The notes under the pieces are model-generated. The model saw only the letters and a program-made list of their open reading frames with translations. It did not search any database and was not told where the DNA came from. Of a stretch of 5,712 nt of DNA, positions 1-5,264 are shown piece by piece. Position 1 is the stretch's first letter. Every line of letters starts with the position of its first letter. The translations under genes and the position numbers were made by a program. Location of the stretch: the NCBI GenBank assembly GCA_934615145.1, contig CAKTTM010000127.1:1-5712 (forward strand), given 5' to 3'. Source of the stretch: an uncultured Clostridia bacterium (GTDB taxonomy: Bacteria; Bacillota; Clostridia; Christensenellales; Aristaeellaceae).

Positions 1-1101
1 CTGTCTTTGCTGATCAAGCCCGTCTCCGGCGCCTGCAACCTGCGCTGCAGCTATTGCTTTTACCGCGATGAGATGGACAGCCGCGAGGAGGCCGACCGCG
101 GCCGCATGAGCCTGGCCAGCCTGGACAAGCTGCTGCGCCGGGCCTTCATCTACGCCGAAGGCGGCCTGTCGCTGGCCTTTCAGGGCGGTGAGCCCACCCT
201 GGCCGGCGCCGGCTTCTACGAGGCGCTGATGGCGCTGGAAAAGAAGTACAACACCCGCGGCGTTCGCGTGCAGCACGCGCTGCAGACCAATGGCTATGTG
301 CTCAGCGACCAGCTGATCGATGTGCTGAAAAAAGGTGACTTCCTCATCGGCGTCTCCATCGATGGCACCCAGGCCATCCATGACAGCCGCCGCGTGGACG
401 CCCGCGGCCAGGGCAGCTACGCCCAGGTGATGCAAAACCTGCAGCGCCTGCGCGACCGGCAGGTCAACTACAATGTCTTGACCGTGGTCGATGCCGCCGT
501 CGCCGCCGAGCCCGAGCTCGTCTACCGCGCGCTGCGCCCGCATGGCTACCTGCAGTTCATCCCCTGCCTGGACGCGCTGGACGGCAGCACGCACCAGGGC
601 TCGCTGACCGCCCAGGCCTACGGCCACTTCCTGATACAGACCTTCCGCCTCTACGCGCAGGATTTCAGGAACGACACCTTCACCTCGGTGCGCAACTTTG
701 ACAACTGGCTCAACATGCTCTCCGGCGTGCCGCCTGAGCTATGCGGCATGCGCGGCGTCTGCGGCCCCAACTACTTGGTCGAAGCCGATCTGTCCGTCTA
801 CCCCTGCGACTTTTACGCCCTGGACGAGTGGCGCCTGGGCAGCGCCGACACGCAGAGCTTTTTCGCGCTGGCAAAGAGTGAAGCCGGCCAGCGCTTCATC
901 GATAGCTCCCGCCCGGTGATGGATCAGTGCAAGACTTGCCAGTGGCTGGAGCTCTGCCGCGGCGGCTGCCGCCGCGACCGCGAGCCCGCCGTCGGCCTCA
1001 ACCGCCTCTGCGAGGGCTTTCAGATGTTTTTCGAGAACTGCCACGAGGAGATGAAGGCGCTGGCCCAGATGCCGCCGCCCAGGATGCCAAGGCAGTATTA
1101 A
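1..1101 (+). CDS. Anaerobic sulfatase-maturating enzyme (radical SAM/SPASM), 5' end cut by window edge
   Basis: This is a radical SAM enzyme of the anSME type, which oxidises an active-site Cys or Ser of a sulfatase to formylglycine. The frame is open to base 1 and the first residues (LSLLIKP) match the usual N-terminus, so probably only about three codons are missing; a TTG at 7 is not a likely start. The radical SAM CX3CX2C cysteines are encoded at 34, 46 and 55, followed by the family motif FQGGEPTLAG. The C-terminal SPASM part carries all eight expected cysteines, at codons 742, 760, 805, 928, 937, 955, 967 and 1009. Their spacing (6, 15, 41, 3, 6, 4, 14 residues) nearly matches the Clostridium perfringens enzyme as I remember it. 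The Asp after the third of these (PCDFY), the proposed catalytic base, is present. No sulfatase is visible in the window. The family call is firm; the substrate is inferred. Confidence 0.93.
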   Translation: MSLLIKPVSGACNLRCSYCFYRDEMDSREEADRGRMSLASLDKLLRRAFIYAEGGLSLAFQGGEPTLAGAGFYEALMALEKKYNTRGVRVQHALQTNGYVLSDQLIDVLKKGDFLIGVSIDGTQAIHDSRRVDARGQGSYAQVMQNLQRLRDRQVNYNVLTVVDAAVAAEPELVYRALRPHGYLQFIPCLDALDGSTHQGSLTAQAYGHFLIQTFRLYAQDFRNDTFTSVRNFDNWLNMLSGVPPELCGMRGVCGPNYLVEADLSVYPCDFYALDEWRLGSADTQSFFALAKSEAGQRFIDSSRPVMDQCKTCQWLELCRGGCRRDREPAVGLNRLCEGFQMFFENCHEEMKALAQMPPPRMPRQY

Positions 1102-1136
1102 AAATGAGCCAAAGCTGAAAATCTGCGGGATGGGAT

Positions 1137-1161
1137 AATGGCGCTAACCCTTTGCGCCATT
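1137..1161. terminator. Inverted repeat in convergent gap, possible weak terminator
   Basis: An 8-bp perfect stem (AATGGCGC at 1137-1144 and GCGCCATT at 1154-1161) closes a 9-base loop, 36 bases after the stop of the radical SAM gene. On the + strand the stem ends in TT and is followed by TCT, which is only a poor U-tract; on the - strand there is no U-tract. A second inverted repeat (CCAGTC 1168-1173, GACTGG 1187-1192) lies just downstream. The 133-base gap between the two convergent genes (1102-1234) holds nothing else that I can see. The position fits a terminator, but the strength is doubtful. Confidence 0.4.
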
Positions 1162-1234
1162 TCTATGCCAGTCTTCTGCTTGTTTTGACTGGTCGCTTCA
1201 GAAAATAAGAACAGAGGATTTGCGTATACCTTGC

Positions 1235-1627
1235 TCAGGCTCTCGCCTGAAACCAGGCCTTCGCGTCCCTGATATCCTGCTCCATCTGCAGGCGCAGCTC
1301 ATCCTTGCTGTCAAACTTGAGCTCCGGGCGCAGATAGTGCAGATACTCCACAATGATGGGCCGGCCGTAGAGGTTCTCATCAAAATCGAGCAGATAGACC
1401 TCCACCGTGGGCTCGCCCTCGGGCAGGGTGGGGTGGAACCCCTGGCTGAGCACCGCGGGCTCCACGCGGCCGGGCTCATCGGCAAAGCGCACCTGCGCCA
1501 CATAGACGCCATTATCCACGGCCTGGCCGTGCTCGGGCTTGGGCAGGTTGGCGGTGGGCACCCCCATGGTGCGCCCCAGCCCCTTGCCCCGGATCACATG
1601 GCCCTCAACTGTATACAGCGGCTCCAT
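1235..1627 (-). CDS. Stand-alone riboflavin kinase (flavokinase domain only)
   Basis: This 130-residue protein corresponds to the C-terminal riboflavin kinase half of bifunctional RibF, which phosphorylates riboflavin to FMN with ATP. The glycine-rich motif GLGRTMGVPTANL is at 16-28, including the PTAN signature that binds Mg-ATP. GVYVAQV is at 40-46, and TVEVYLLDF at 74-82 carries the Glu (E76) that corresponds to the catalytic base. LYGRPIIVEYLHYLRPELKFDS at about 87-107 and the closing helix are typical. The usual N-x-G-x-x-PT segment reads S-Q-G-F-H-PT (61-67), so its Asn is replaced. There is no nucleotidyltransferase (FAD synthetase) domain, so it should make FMN but not FAD. The ATG at 1627 has GGGAGG five bases upstream. 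It is a single-gene unit, divergent from azlC. It could be an extra copy beside a full RibF elsewhere. Confidence 0.9.
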   Translation of the reverse strand: MEPLYTVEGHVIRGKGLGRTMGVPTANLPKPEHGQAVDNGVYVAQVRFADEPGRVEPAVLSQGFHPTLPEGEPTVEVYLLDFDENLYGRPIIVEYLHYLRPELKFDSKDELRLQMEQDIRDAKAWFQARA

Positions 1628-1655
1628 CCTGGCCTCCCATCGATAGTCTTTCAGC

Positions 1656-1685
1656 AGGATAGCCCGCAGCGACCCCGCCTGTCAA
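1656..1685 (-). promoter_or_regulatory. Predicted sigma-70-type promoter of the riboflavin kinase gene
   Basis: Reading the - strand, a perfect -35 TTGACA (bases 1685-1680) is followed after 18 bases by TATCCT (1661-1656), a 4 of 6 match to the -10. Transcription would start near 1649, giving a leader of about 20 bases that includes the GGGAGG ribosome site. The leader is too short for an FMN riboswitch, so the gene does not look flavin-controlled in that way. Confidence 0.6.
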
Positions 1686-1721
1686 GCCACGAAAAATGCA
1701 GGGCAAGTACAGGGTGGGCGC

Positions 1722-1750
1722 TTCATTTTCGTCAGGCGTTTGGCTAAGAT
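1722..1750 (+). promoter_or_regulatory. Possible promoter for azlCD
   Basis: TTCATT (1722-1727) and TAAGAT (1745-1750) are separated by 17 bases on the + strand. The -10 matches 4 of 6 consensus positions and the -35 only 3 of 6. It is the best candidate I see in the divergent region between the riboflavin kinase gene and azlC. The rest of 1628-1784 holds the opposite promoter and the two ribosome sites, and no clear operator. Confidence 0.35.
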
Positions 1751-1771
1751 GGGACATCTGACGACAAAGGG

Positions 1772-1777
1772 GGGAGG
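1772..1777 (+). promoter_or_regulatory. Ribosome binding site that fixes the azlC start
   Basis: GGGAGG, inside a longer G-rich run, lies seven bases before the ATG at 1785. It makes that ATG the likely start rather than the in-frame TTG at 1740, which has no comparable site and would add 15 non-family residues before the conserved N-terminus. Confidence 0.75.
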
Positions 1778-1784
1778 ACGAGGG

Positions 1785-2477
1785 ATGCCCAAACGCGCGC
1801 TGAAGGCGGCCTTTCCCCGCACGCTGCCGGTGATGGCGGGCTATCTGGTGCTGGGCTTTGGCTTTGGGGTGCTGCTGGTCAGCCGGGGCTACTCCTGGCT
1901 CTGGGGGCTGCTGATGAGCCTGCTCATTTACGCGGGCTCGATGCAGTTTGTGGCCATCGACCTTTTGACCAGCGGCGCCACGCTGATCGCCTCCGCGCTG
2001 ATGACACTTCTGATCAACGCGCGGCACCTGTTCTACGGCCTGTCGATGCTGGAGGAATATAAGAACACCGGCCTCAAGAAGCCCTATTTGATCTTCGCGC
2101 TGACGGATGAGACCTACTCATTGGTCTGCCGGGGCGAGGTGCCAGAGGGCATCGACAAGGGCTGGTACTACTTTTTCATCTCCGCGCTCAATCAGCTCTA
2201 CTGGGTGCTGGGCAGCCTGTCGGGTGCCCTGGTGGGCGAGCTGTTCCGCTTTGACGCCAGGGGGGTGGAGTTCTCGATGACGGCGCTGTTCGTGGTCATC
2301 TTTACCCAGCAGTGGCTGGACTCGCGCGACCGCAGGCCGGCGGTGATCGGTCTGATCAGCGCGCTGATCTGCCTGCTGGTCTTTGGCCCGGCGAACTTCA
2401 TACTGCCCTCGATGGGGCTGATACTGCTGCTGCTGGCCCTGTTCCGCCGCCGGCTGGACGCGCAGGAGGCCGCCTGA
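1785..2477 (+). CDS. azlC: AzlC, large subunit of branched-chain amino acid exporter
   Basis: This 230-residue polytopic membrane protein belongs to the AzlC/YgaZ/BrnF family. With its small partner AzlD it exports branched-chain amino acids (valine in E. coli YgaZH; isoleucine, leucine and valine, plus methionine, in Corynebacterium BrnFE; azaleucine resistance in Bacillus). Family motifs are visible: YAGSMQF at 49-55, NARHLFYG at 78-85 and ALTDETY at 105-111. Hydrophobic segments lie near 15-33, 38-60, 63-78, 128-152, 164-176, 186-200 and 204-220, and the C-terminus is basic (RRRLD). The length is close to the family norm. The stop overlaps the azlD start by one base (TGATG), so the two are an operon with coupled translation. 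The transported substrate is inferred from the family. Confidence 0.93.
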   Translation: MPKRALKAAFPRTLPVMAGYLVLGFGFGVLLVSRGYSWLWGLLMSLLIYAGSMQFVAIDLLTSGATLIASALMTLLINARHLFYGLSMLEEYKNTGLKKPYLIFALTDETYSLVCRGEVPEGIDKGWYYFFISALNQLYWVLGSLSGALVGELFRFDARGVEFSMTALFVVIFTQQWLDSRDRRPAVIGLISALICLLVFGPANFILPSMGLILLLLALFRRRLDAQEAA

Positions 2478-2794
2478 TGCACACCCTGCTGCTGATCCTG
2501 ACGGTGGCCGCCAGCACCGCGCTGATACGCTTTGCGCCCTTCCTGCTCTTCCCGCCGGGGCGCCCGACGCCCGCCTTCATACAGTACCTGGGCCGGGTGC
2601 TGCCCTACGCCGCTATCGGCATGCTGGTGGTCTATTGCCTCAAGGCGGTCGATCTGAGCGCGCCGCCCTTTGCCCTTGCCGAGATCGTATCGGTGGCGCT
2701 GGTGGTGCTCAGCTACATCTGGCGGCGCAACACATTGCTCAGCATCCTGCTGGGCACGCTGTGCTATATGGCTTTCGTACAGTTCGTGCTATAA
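2477..2794 (+). CDS. azlD: AzlD, small subunit of branched-chain amino acid exporter
   Basis: This 105-residue membrane protein of the AzlD/YgaH/BrnE family is the obligate small partner of AzlC in the exporter. Family features are T-x-L-I-R-F-A-P-F near 14-22, LPYAAIGMLVVYCLK at 42-56 and N-T-L-L-S-I-L-L-G-T-x-x-Y at 85-97. About four hydrophobic segments are present. The ATG at 2477 shares its A with the TGA of azlC and has AGGAGG at 2464-2469, seven bases upstream, inside the azlC coding end. The reading frame extends upstream inside azlC, but the coupled ATG gives exactly the family N-terminus. The stop codon lies within the -10 element of the following promoter. Confidence 0.92.
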   Translation: MHTLLLILTVAASTALIRFAPFLLFPPGRPTPAFIQYLGRVLPYAAIGMLVVYCLKAVDLSAPPFALAEIVSVALVVLSYIWRRNTLLSILLGTLCYMAFVQFVL

Positions 2795-2795
2795 T
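2787..2795 (+). promoter_or_regulatory. Extended -10 promoter overlapping the azlD stop codon
   Basis: TGC followed by TATAAT (2787-2795) is a full-consensus extended -10 element, TGnTATAAT. I find no good -35 at 16-18 bases upstream, which extended -10 promoters can do without. Transcription would start near 2802, leaving a leader of about 26 bases with AGGAGG at 2817-2822 before the ATG at 2828. It would let the ThuA-family and VOC genes be expressed independently of azlCD. Confidence 0.6.
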
Positions 2796-2827
2796 GCAGG
2801 CAGCAACATATTGATCAGGAGGCTTAT

Positions 2828-3616
2828 ATGATACGCGTCACCGTATGGAATGAGAATGTGCATGAGACCGAGGTGCCCGAGGTGGCCGCCATCTATCCCA
2901 AGGGCATACATGGCTGCATCCAGGACTTTTTGAAGGCGGCAGGTTACGCGGCCGGCACCGCCACCCTGCAGCAGCCCGAGCACGGCCTGACGGAGGAAGT
3001 GCTGAACAACACCGATGTGCTGATCTGGTGGGGCCATACCGCGCACGAGCTGGTGGACGACAAGATCGTGCAGCGCGTGCACAGCCATGTGATCGCGGGC
3101 ATGGGCCTGATCGTGCTGCACTCGGGCCACGCCAGCAAGATATTTAGAAAGCTCATGGGCTCGCCCACCGGGCGCCTCAAATGGCGCGAGGCCGGCGAGC
3201 AGGAGATACTCTGGGTCATCGAGCCCAACCACCCCATCGCCAAGGGGCTGGATGATCACTTCATCATCCCCCATGAGGAGATGTACGGCGAGCGCTTTAA
3301 TATCCCCGCACCTGACGAGCTGATCTTCATCGGCTGGTTTGAGGGCGGCGAGGTCTTCCGCTCCGGCTGCTGCTATCGCCGTGGCCGCGGCCGCGTGTTC
3401 TACTTCCAGCCTGGGCACGAGACCTTTCCCATCTATCATCAAAAGGAGATCCAGCAGGTCATCACCAACGCCGTCAGCTGGGCAGCACCCCATGTCAAGG
3501 TCGTCCCCGGCAGCGAGGATGTCAACTTCACCCCCAACAAGCCCATCATGCCGCTGCGCGACACCGGCTTCAAGGCGGTGGAGGGGCTGCACGACAGGAA
3601 AGAGAAGGAATCATGA
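2828..3616 (+). CDS. ThuA-family protein (trehalose-utilization type, glutamine amidotransferase-like fold)
   Basis: This 262-residue cytosolic protein belongs to the ThuA family, named after a trehalose-utilization gene of rhizobia and adopting a class I glutamine amidotransferase-like fold. In the rhizobial system the neighbouring ThuB oxidises disaccharides to 3-keto sugars; the exact reaction of ThuA homologues like this one is not settled. Recognisable segments are VLIWWGH (64-70), GLIVLHSGH (93-101), NHPIAKGL (134-141), EEMYGE (150-155), [10 protein letters not shown] (173-182) and FYFQPGHE (191-198). The early IYPKGIHG block and the whole pattern match ThuA-like proteins I recall from Firmicutes. 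The length is slightly over the core because of a polar tail after about 222. AGGAGG lies five bases before the ATG. No ThuB-like dehydrogenase is in the window. Its stop overlaps the next gene's start (ATGA). Confidence 0.87.
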   Translation: MIRVTVWNENVHETEVPEVAAIYPKGIHGCIQDFLKAAGYAAGTATLQQPEHGLTEEVLNNTDVLIWWGHTAHELVDDKIVQRVHSHVIAGMGLIVLHSGHASKIFRKLMGSPTGRLKWREAGEQEILWVIEPNHPIAKGLDDHFIIPHEEMYGERFNIPAPDELIFIGWFEGGEVFRSGCCYRRGRGRVFYFQPGHETFPIYHQKEIQQVITNAVSWAAPHVKVVPGSEDVNFTPNKPIMPLRDTGFKAVEGLHDRKEKES

Positions 3617-4062
3617 GCCAGCAAAAGATGATCACTGGCGTACACCACACGGCGCTGCGCCCCACCAGGGACAACCTGGCGCGCACAATAGCCTTCTACA
3701 CCCAGGTGCTGGGCTTTGAGAAGGTGCGCGACCTGAGCCTGCAGACCAAGGACGGCCTGGTGCTGGGCGCGATGCTGGACAGCGGCGACGGCAGCCTGGT
3801 GGAGGTCTTTGGCAATGGCGACAGCGACGAGACCAGGCTGGGCACGGTGGCCCATATCTGCTACCGCGCCCAGGATGTGCCCGCGGTGATGGCCGCGGCC
3901 GCCCAGGCCGGCTACCCGCCAACTGATCCCAGCGGCCAGCCGCGCGAGAGCGTCTATGAGGATGTGGTGCTCTCGCAGGATCCGCCCTATGTGCTGCGCG
4001 TGGGCTTCATCCAAGGCCCCTGCGGTGAGATCATCGAGTTCGCGCAGGAGCTTGCCGGATAG
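3613..4062 (+). CDS. VOC-superfamily protein (glyoxalase/dioxygenase fold)
   Basis: This 149-residue protein has the two beta-alpha-beta-beta-beta modules of the vicinal oxygen chelate superfamily. The four usual metal ligands are all in place: His12 (or His11) at the first strand, Glu64 in LVEVF, His81 in VAHICY, and Glu142 in [17 protein letters not shown] at 28-38 is the typical first-helix signature. The family includes glyoxalase I, epimerases and ring-cleaving dioxygenases, so the metal is expected but the substrate cannot be read from sequence. The ATG lies inside the stop region of the ThuA-family gene (four-base ATGA overlap) with GAGAAGGA just upstream. Translational coupling suggests the two proteins act on one substrate or pathway. 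Its stop codon sits in the loop of a small hairpin (CTTGCC 4051-4056 with GGCAAG 4063-4068). Confidence 0.85.
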   Translation: MSQQKMITGVHHTALRPTRDNLARTIAFYTQVLGFEKVRDLSLQTKDGLVLGAMLDSGDGSLVEVFGNGDSDETRLGTVAHICYRAQDVPAVMAAAAQAGYPPTDPSGQPRESVYEDVVLSQDPPYVLRVGFIQGPCGEIIEFAQELAG

Positions 4063-4098
4063 GGCAAGTGGCTCGAGCCGATTGTTTCATACTTCATT

Positions 4099-4128
4099 GG
4101 CCCGGGTGGGCAGGAACCCGCCCGGGCC
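4099..4128 (+). terminator. Strong GC hairpin after the ThuA/VOC pair, terminator-like
   Basis: A 12-bp stem (GGCCCGGGTGGG at 4099-4110 with CCCGCCCGGGCC at 4117-4128), containing a single G-T wobble, closes the six-base loop CAGGAA. It lies 36 bases after the VOC stop codon. Only TTG follows, so the classic U-tract is missing. It ends just seven bases before the -35 of the next promoter, which fits a boundary between two transcription units. Confidence 0.6.
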
Positions 4129-4135
4129 TTGCCCG

Positions 4136-4163
4136 TTGACAGGGCAGCGTTCACACTCATATT
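4136..4163 (+). promoter_or_regulatory. Predicted promoter of the nitroreductase gene
   Basis: A perfect -35 TTGACA (4136-4141) is followed after 16 bases by CATATT (4158-4163), which matches 4 of 6 positions of the -10. Transcription would start near 4170, leaving a very short leader with AAGGAG at 4172-4177 before the ATG at 4184. I see no clear operator palindrome around it other than the preceding GC hairpin. Confidence 0.55.
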
Positions 4164-4183
4164 TCATCGACAAGGAGCCAGCC

Positions 4184-4933
4184 ATGAACCCGACCATCGC
4201 CCGACAGCTTGAGCACCGTACCATCCGAGAGTTCACCGATCAGCCGGTGCCGCCGCAGATGCTGCGGCAGGTATTGGCCGTGGCCATCCACACGGCCAGC
4301 TCCACCCATATGCAGGCCTGCAGCATGATCCGCATCACGGATGCGGCGCTGAAGGCCCAGATCGCCCTCATCTGCAAGCAGCCCTATGTGGCCCGCCTGC
4401 CGGAGTTTGTCATCTTCATCGTCGATACCTACCGCAACCAGCGCATCGCCCAGGCCCAGGGCGAGCCGGGGCCGGCCGCCAGCGACATGAACATGTTCAC
4501 CCAGGGCTTTACCGATGCCTGCCTGGCCGCGCAGAACATGTGCAACGCCATTGAGAGTCTGGGCATGGGCGCCTGCTACTTCGGCTCGATCTTGAACGAT
4601 GTGCCGCGCCTGATTGAGCTTTTACAGCTGCCCCGGCTGACCTTCCCTGTGGTCGGCCTGGGCTTTGGCTGGCCCGCCCAGGCGCCGCAGCTCAAGCCCC
4701 GGCTGCCGCTGGACATCCGCCTGATGGAGAATGGCTACCAGGCGCATGAGGATTATCTGGGCCTGATTGCCGACTACGACAAAGAACTGGCGCAGTATTA
4801 CGACCTGCGCGACACCTCCCGCAGGGTGGACAGCTTCTCGCTGCAGGCGGTCAAGAAGCTGAAGGAAAGCGACCCCGCGCGGGATCAGATCGTGCGGCAT
4901 ATAAGGGAGCAGGGCTTTGAGCTCAAGCTGTAG
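4184..4933 (+). CDS. NfsA/NfrA-type FMN-dependent nitroreductase (NAD(P)H oxidoreductase)
   Basis: This 249-residue protein belongs to the oxygen-insensitive nitroreductase/flavin reductase group of E. coli NfsA (240 aa) and Bacillus NfrA. These are homodimeric, FMN-binding cytosolic enzymes that reduce nitro compounds, quinones or free flavins with NAD(P)H. The N-terminus (HRTIREFTD, 11-19) supplies the basic FMN-phosphate contacts. ASSTHMQACSMIRITD (about 38-53) aligns with the SSSSFLQCSSIIRITD stretch of NfsA. LPEFVIFIVD (72-81), the AAQNMCNAIESLGMGACYFG helix and loop, FGWPAQAPQLKPRLP (161-175) and the late YYDLRDTSRR segment (about 205-214) are all family features. In NfsA that last segment carries an Arg that contacts the NADPH phosphate; Arg209 here looks equivalent. 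AAGGAG lies six bases before the ATG. The frame is open further upstream, into the VOC gene, but nothing supports a longer start. Confidence 0.92.
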   Translation: MNPTIARQLEHRTIREFTDQPVPPQMLRQVLAVAIHTASSTHMQACSMIRITDAALKAQIALICKQPYVARLPEFVIFIVDTYRNQRIAQAQGEPGPAASDMNMFTQGFTDACLAAQNMCNAIESLGMGACYFGSILNDVPRLIELLQLPRLTFPVVGLGFGWPAQAPQLKPRLPLDIRLMENGYQAHEDYLGLIADYDKELAQYYDLRDTSRRVDSFSLQAVKKLKESDPARDQIVRHIREQGFELKL

Positions 4934-4980
4934 GTAGTGCCTTTTCCAAAGTGCCTTCGGATGCTCAGGAGGAATAAGCT

Positions 4981-5250
4981 ATGGATATTGAATCAGTGTG
5001 GCGAAACATCAGAATCCATGAGGGTGAAGAATTTCATACCGTCAGTGGGCTTCCATTCACCTATGCAGTTGTTGGAAACATCCTTGTTCCCAGCAGAACG
5101 AATTACTCTCTGGGAAAATCTGAAGTTGAAAAAGTCATGAGCATGATGCCTGTCAAAGGGCCTGGCAGCATTAGCCGCTTGGTTCGGGGATCAAGCTATC
5201 TGTTTGCGCTGCTCACCGATAGCAGAATAGCAGGAACTGCCGAGCGATAG
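4981..5250 (+). CDS. Small protein of unknown function, AT-richer than its surroundings
   Basis: I cannot assign a function to this 89-residue protein. It looks soluble, with no signal peptide or membrane span. Conserved-looking segments are GEEFHTVSGLPFTY (15-28), PSRTNY (37-42), PVKGPG (57-62) and VRGSSY (68-73). I have a weak memory of short uncharacterised bacterial proteins with this same order of motifs, so it is probably a real family. AGGAGG at 4967-4972, eight bases before the ATG, supports translation. It follows the nitroreductase by 47 bases with no clear promoter between, so it may be cotranscribed. By my count 128 of its 270 bases are G or C (47%), against 62-68% in nearby nitroreductase lines. 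Three of its six arginines use AGA and five of seven glutamates use GAA. This points to horizontal acquisition or relaxed selection. Confidence 0.72.
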   Translation: MDIESVWRNIRIHEGEEFHTVSGLPFTYAVVGNILVPSRTNYSLGKSEVEKVMSMMPVKGPGSISRLVRGSSYLFALLTDSRIAGTAER

Positions 5251-5257
5251 CAGGATA
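5217..5257 (+). repeat. Short imperfect direct repeat at the end of the unknown gene
   Basis: CGATAGCAGAATA (5217-5229) and CGATAGCAGGATA (5245-5257) match at 12 of 13 bases and are 28 bases apart. The second copy includes the TAG stop of the unknown gene and runs into the 16-bp palindrome. This could be the trace of a local duplication; it could also be chance. Confidence 0.45.
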
Positions 5258-5264
5258 TCCTGCT
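5249..5264. repeat. Perfect 16-bp palindrome joining two convergent stop codons
   Basis: AGCAGGAT (5249-5256) is followed directly by its reverse complement ATCCTGCT (5257-5264). The palindrome takes in the last two bases of the + strand TAG stop and the last base of the - strand TGA stop. In RNA from either strand it can form a 6-bp stem with an ATAT loop, so it could serve as a compact two-way terminator, although no U-tract follows on either side. A protein-binding site is the alternative. Confidence 0.6.

Noticed and set aside
739..1044. Open frame of 101 codons on the - strand opposite the radical SAM gene
   Set aside because: Its alanine-rich low-complexity translation is explained by antisense reading of the Cys/Arg/Gly codons of the SPASM region.
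1740..1784. Longer azlC start at an in-frame TTG (1740)
   Set aside because: It has no ribosome site, the added residues do not look like the family, and it would read through the GGGAGG site that serves the ATG at 1785.
1628..1784. FMN riboswitch upstream of the riboflavin kinase gene
   Set aside because: The predicted leader is only about 20 bases and I see none of the conserved RFN-element sequence blocks on either strand.
2789..3592. Long open frame of 267 codons on the - strand opposite the ThuA-family gene
   Set aside because: It lies fully antisense to a gene with clear family motifs, its translation is rich in repeated His, Leu, Ala and Gly, and it has no family resemblance. High third-position GC produces such antisense frames.
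3956..4183. Upstream extension of the nitroreductase frame into the VOC gene
   Set aside because: The extension overlaps the VOC end in another frame, crosses the hairpin and promoter, and gives a non-conserved Arg/Ser-rich leader; the ATG at 4184 matches the NfsA N-terminus.
4936..4957. Direct repeat AGTGCCTT (4936-4943 and 4950-4957) after the nitroreductase stop
   Set aside because: Eight bases twice within a short gap is weak, with no further copies nearby and no sign of an insertion element or attachment site.
4937..5140. Open frame of 67 codons overlapping the unknown small gene
   Set aside because: It lies in another frame of the same DNA, lacks a ribosome site at its start, and its product shows no motif pattern, while the frame starting at 4981 has AGGAGG at good spacing.
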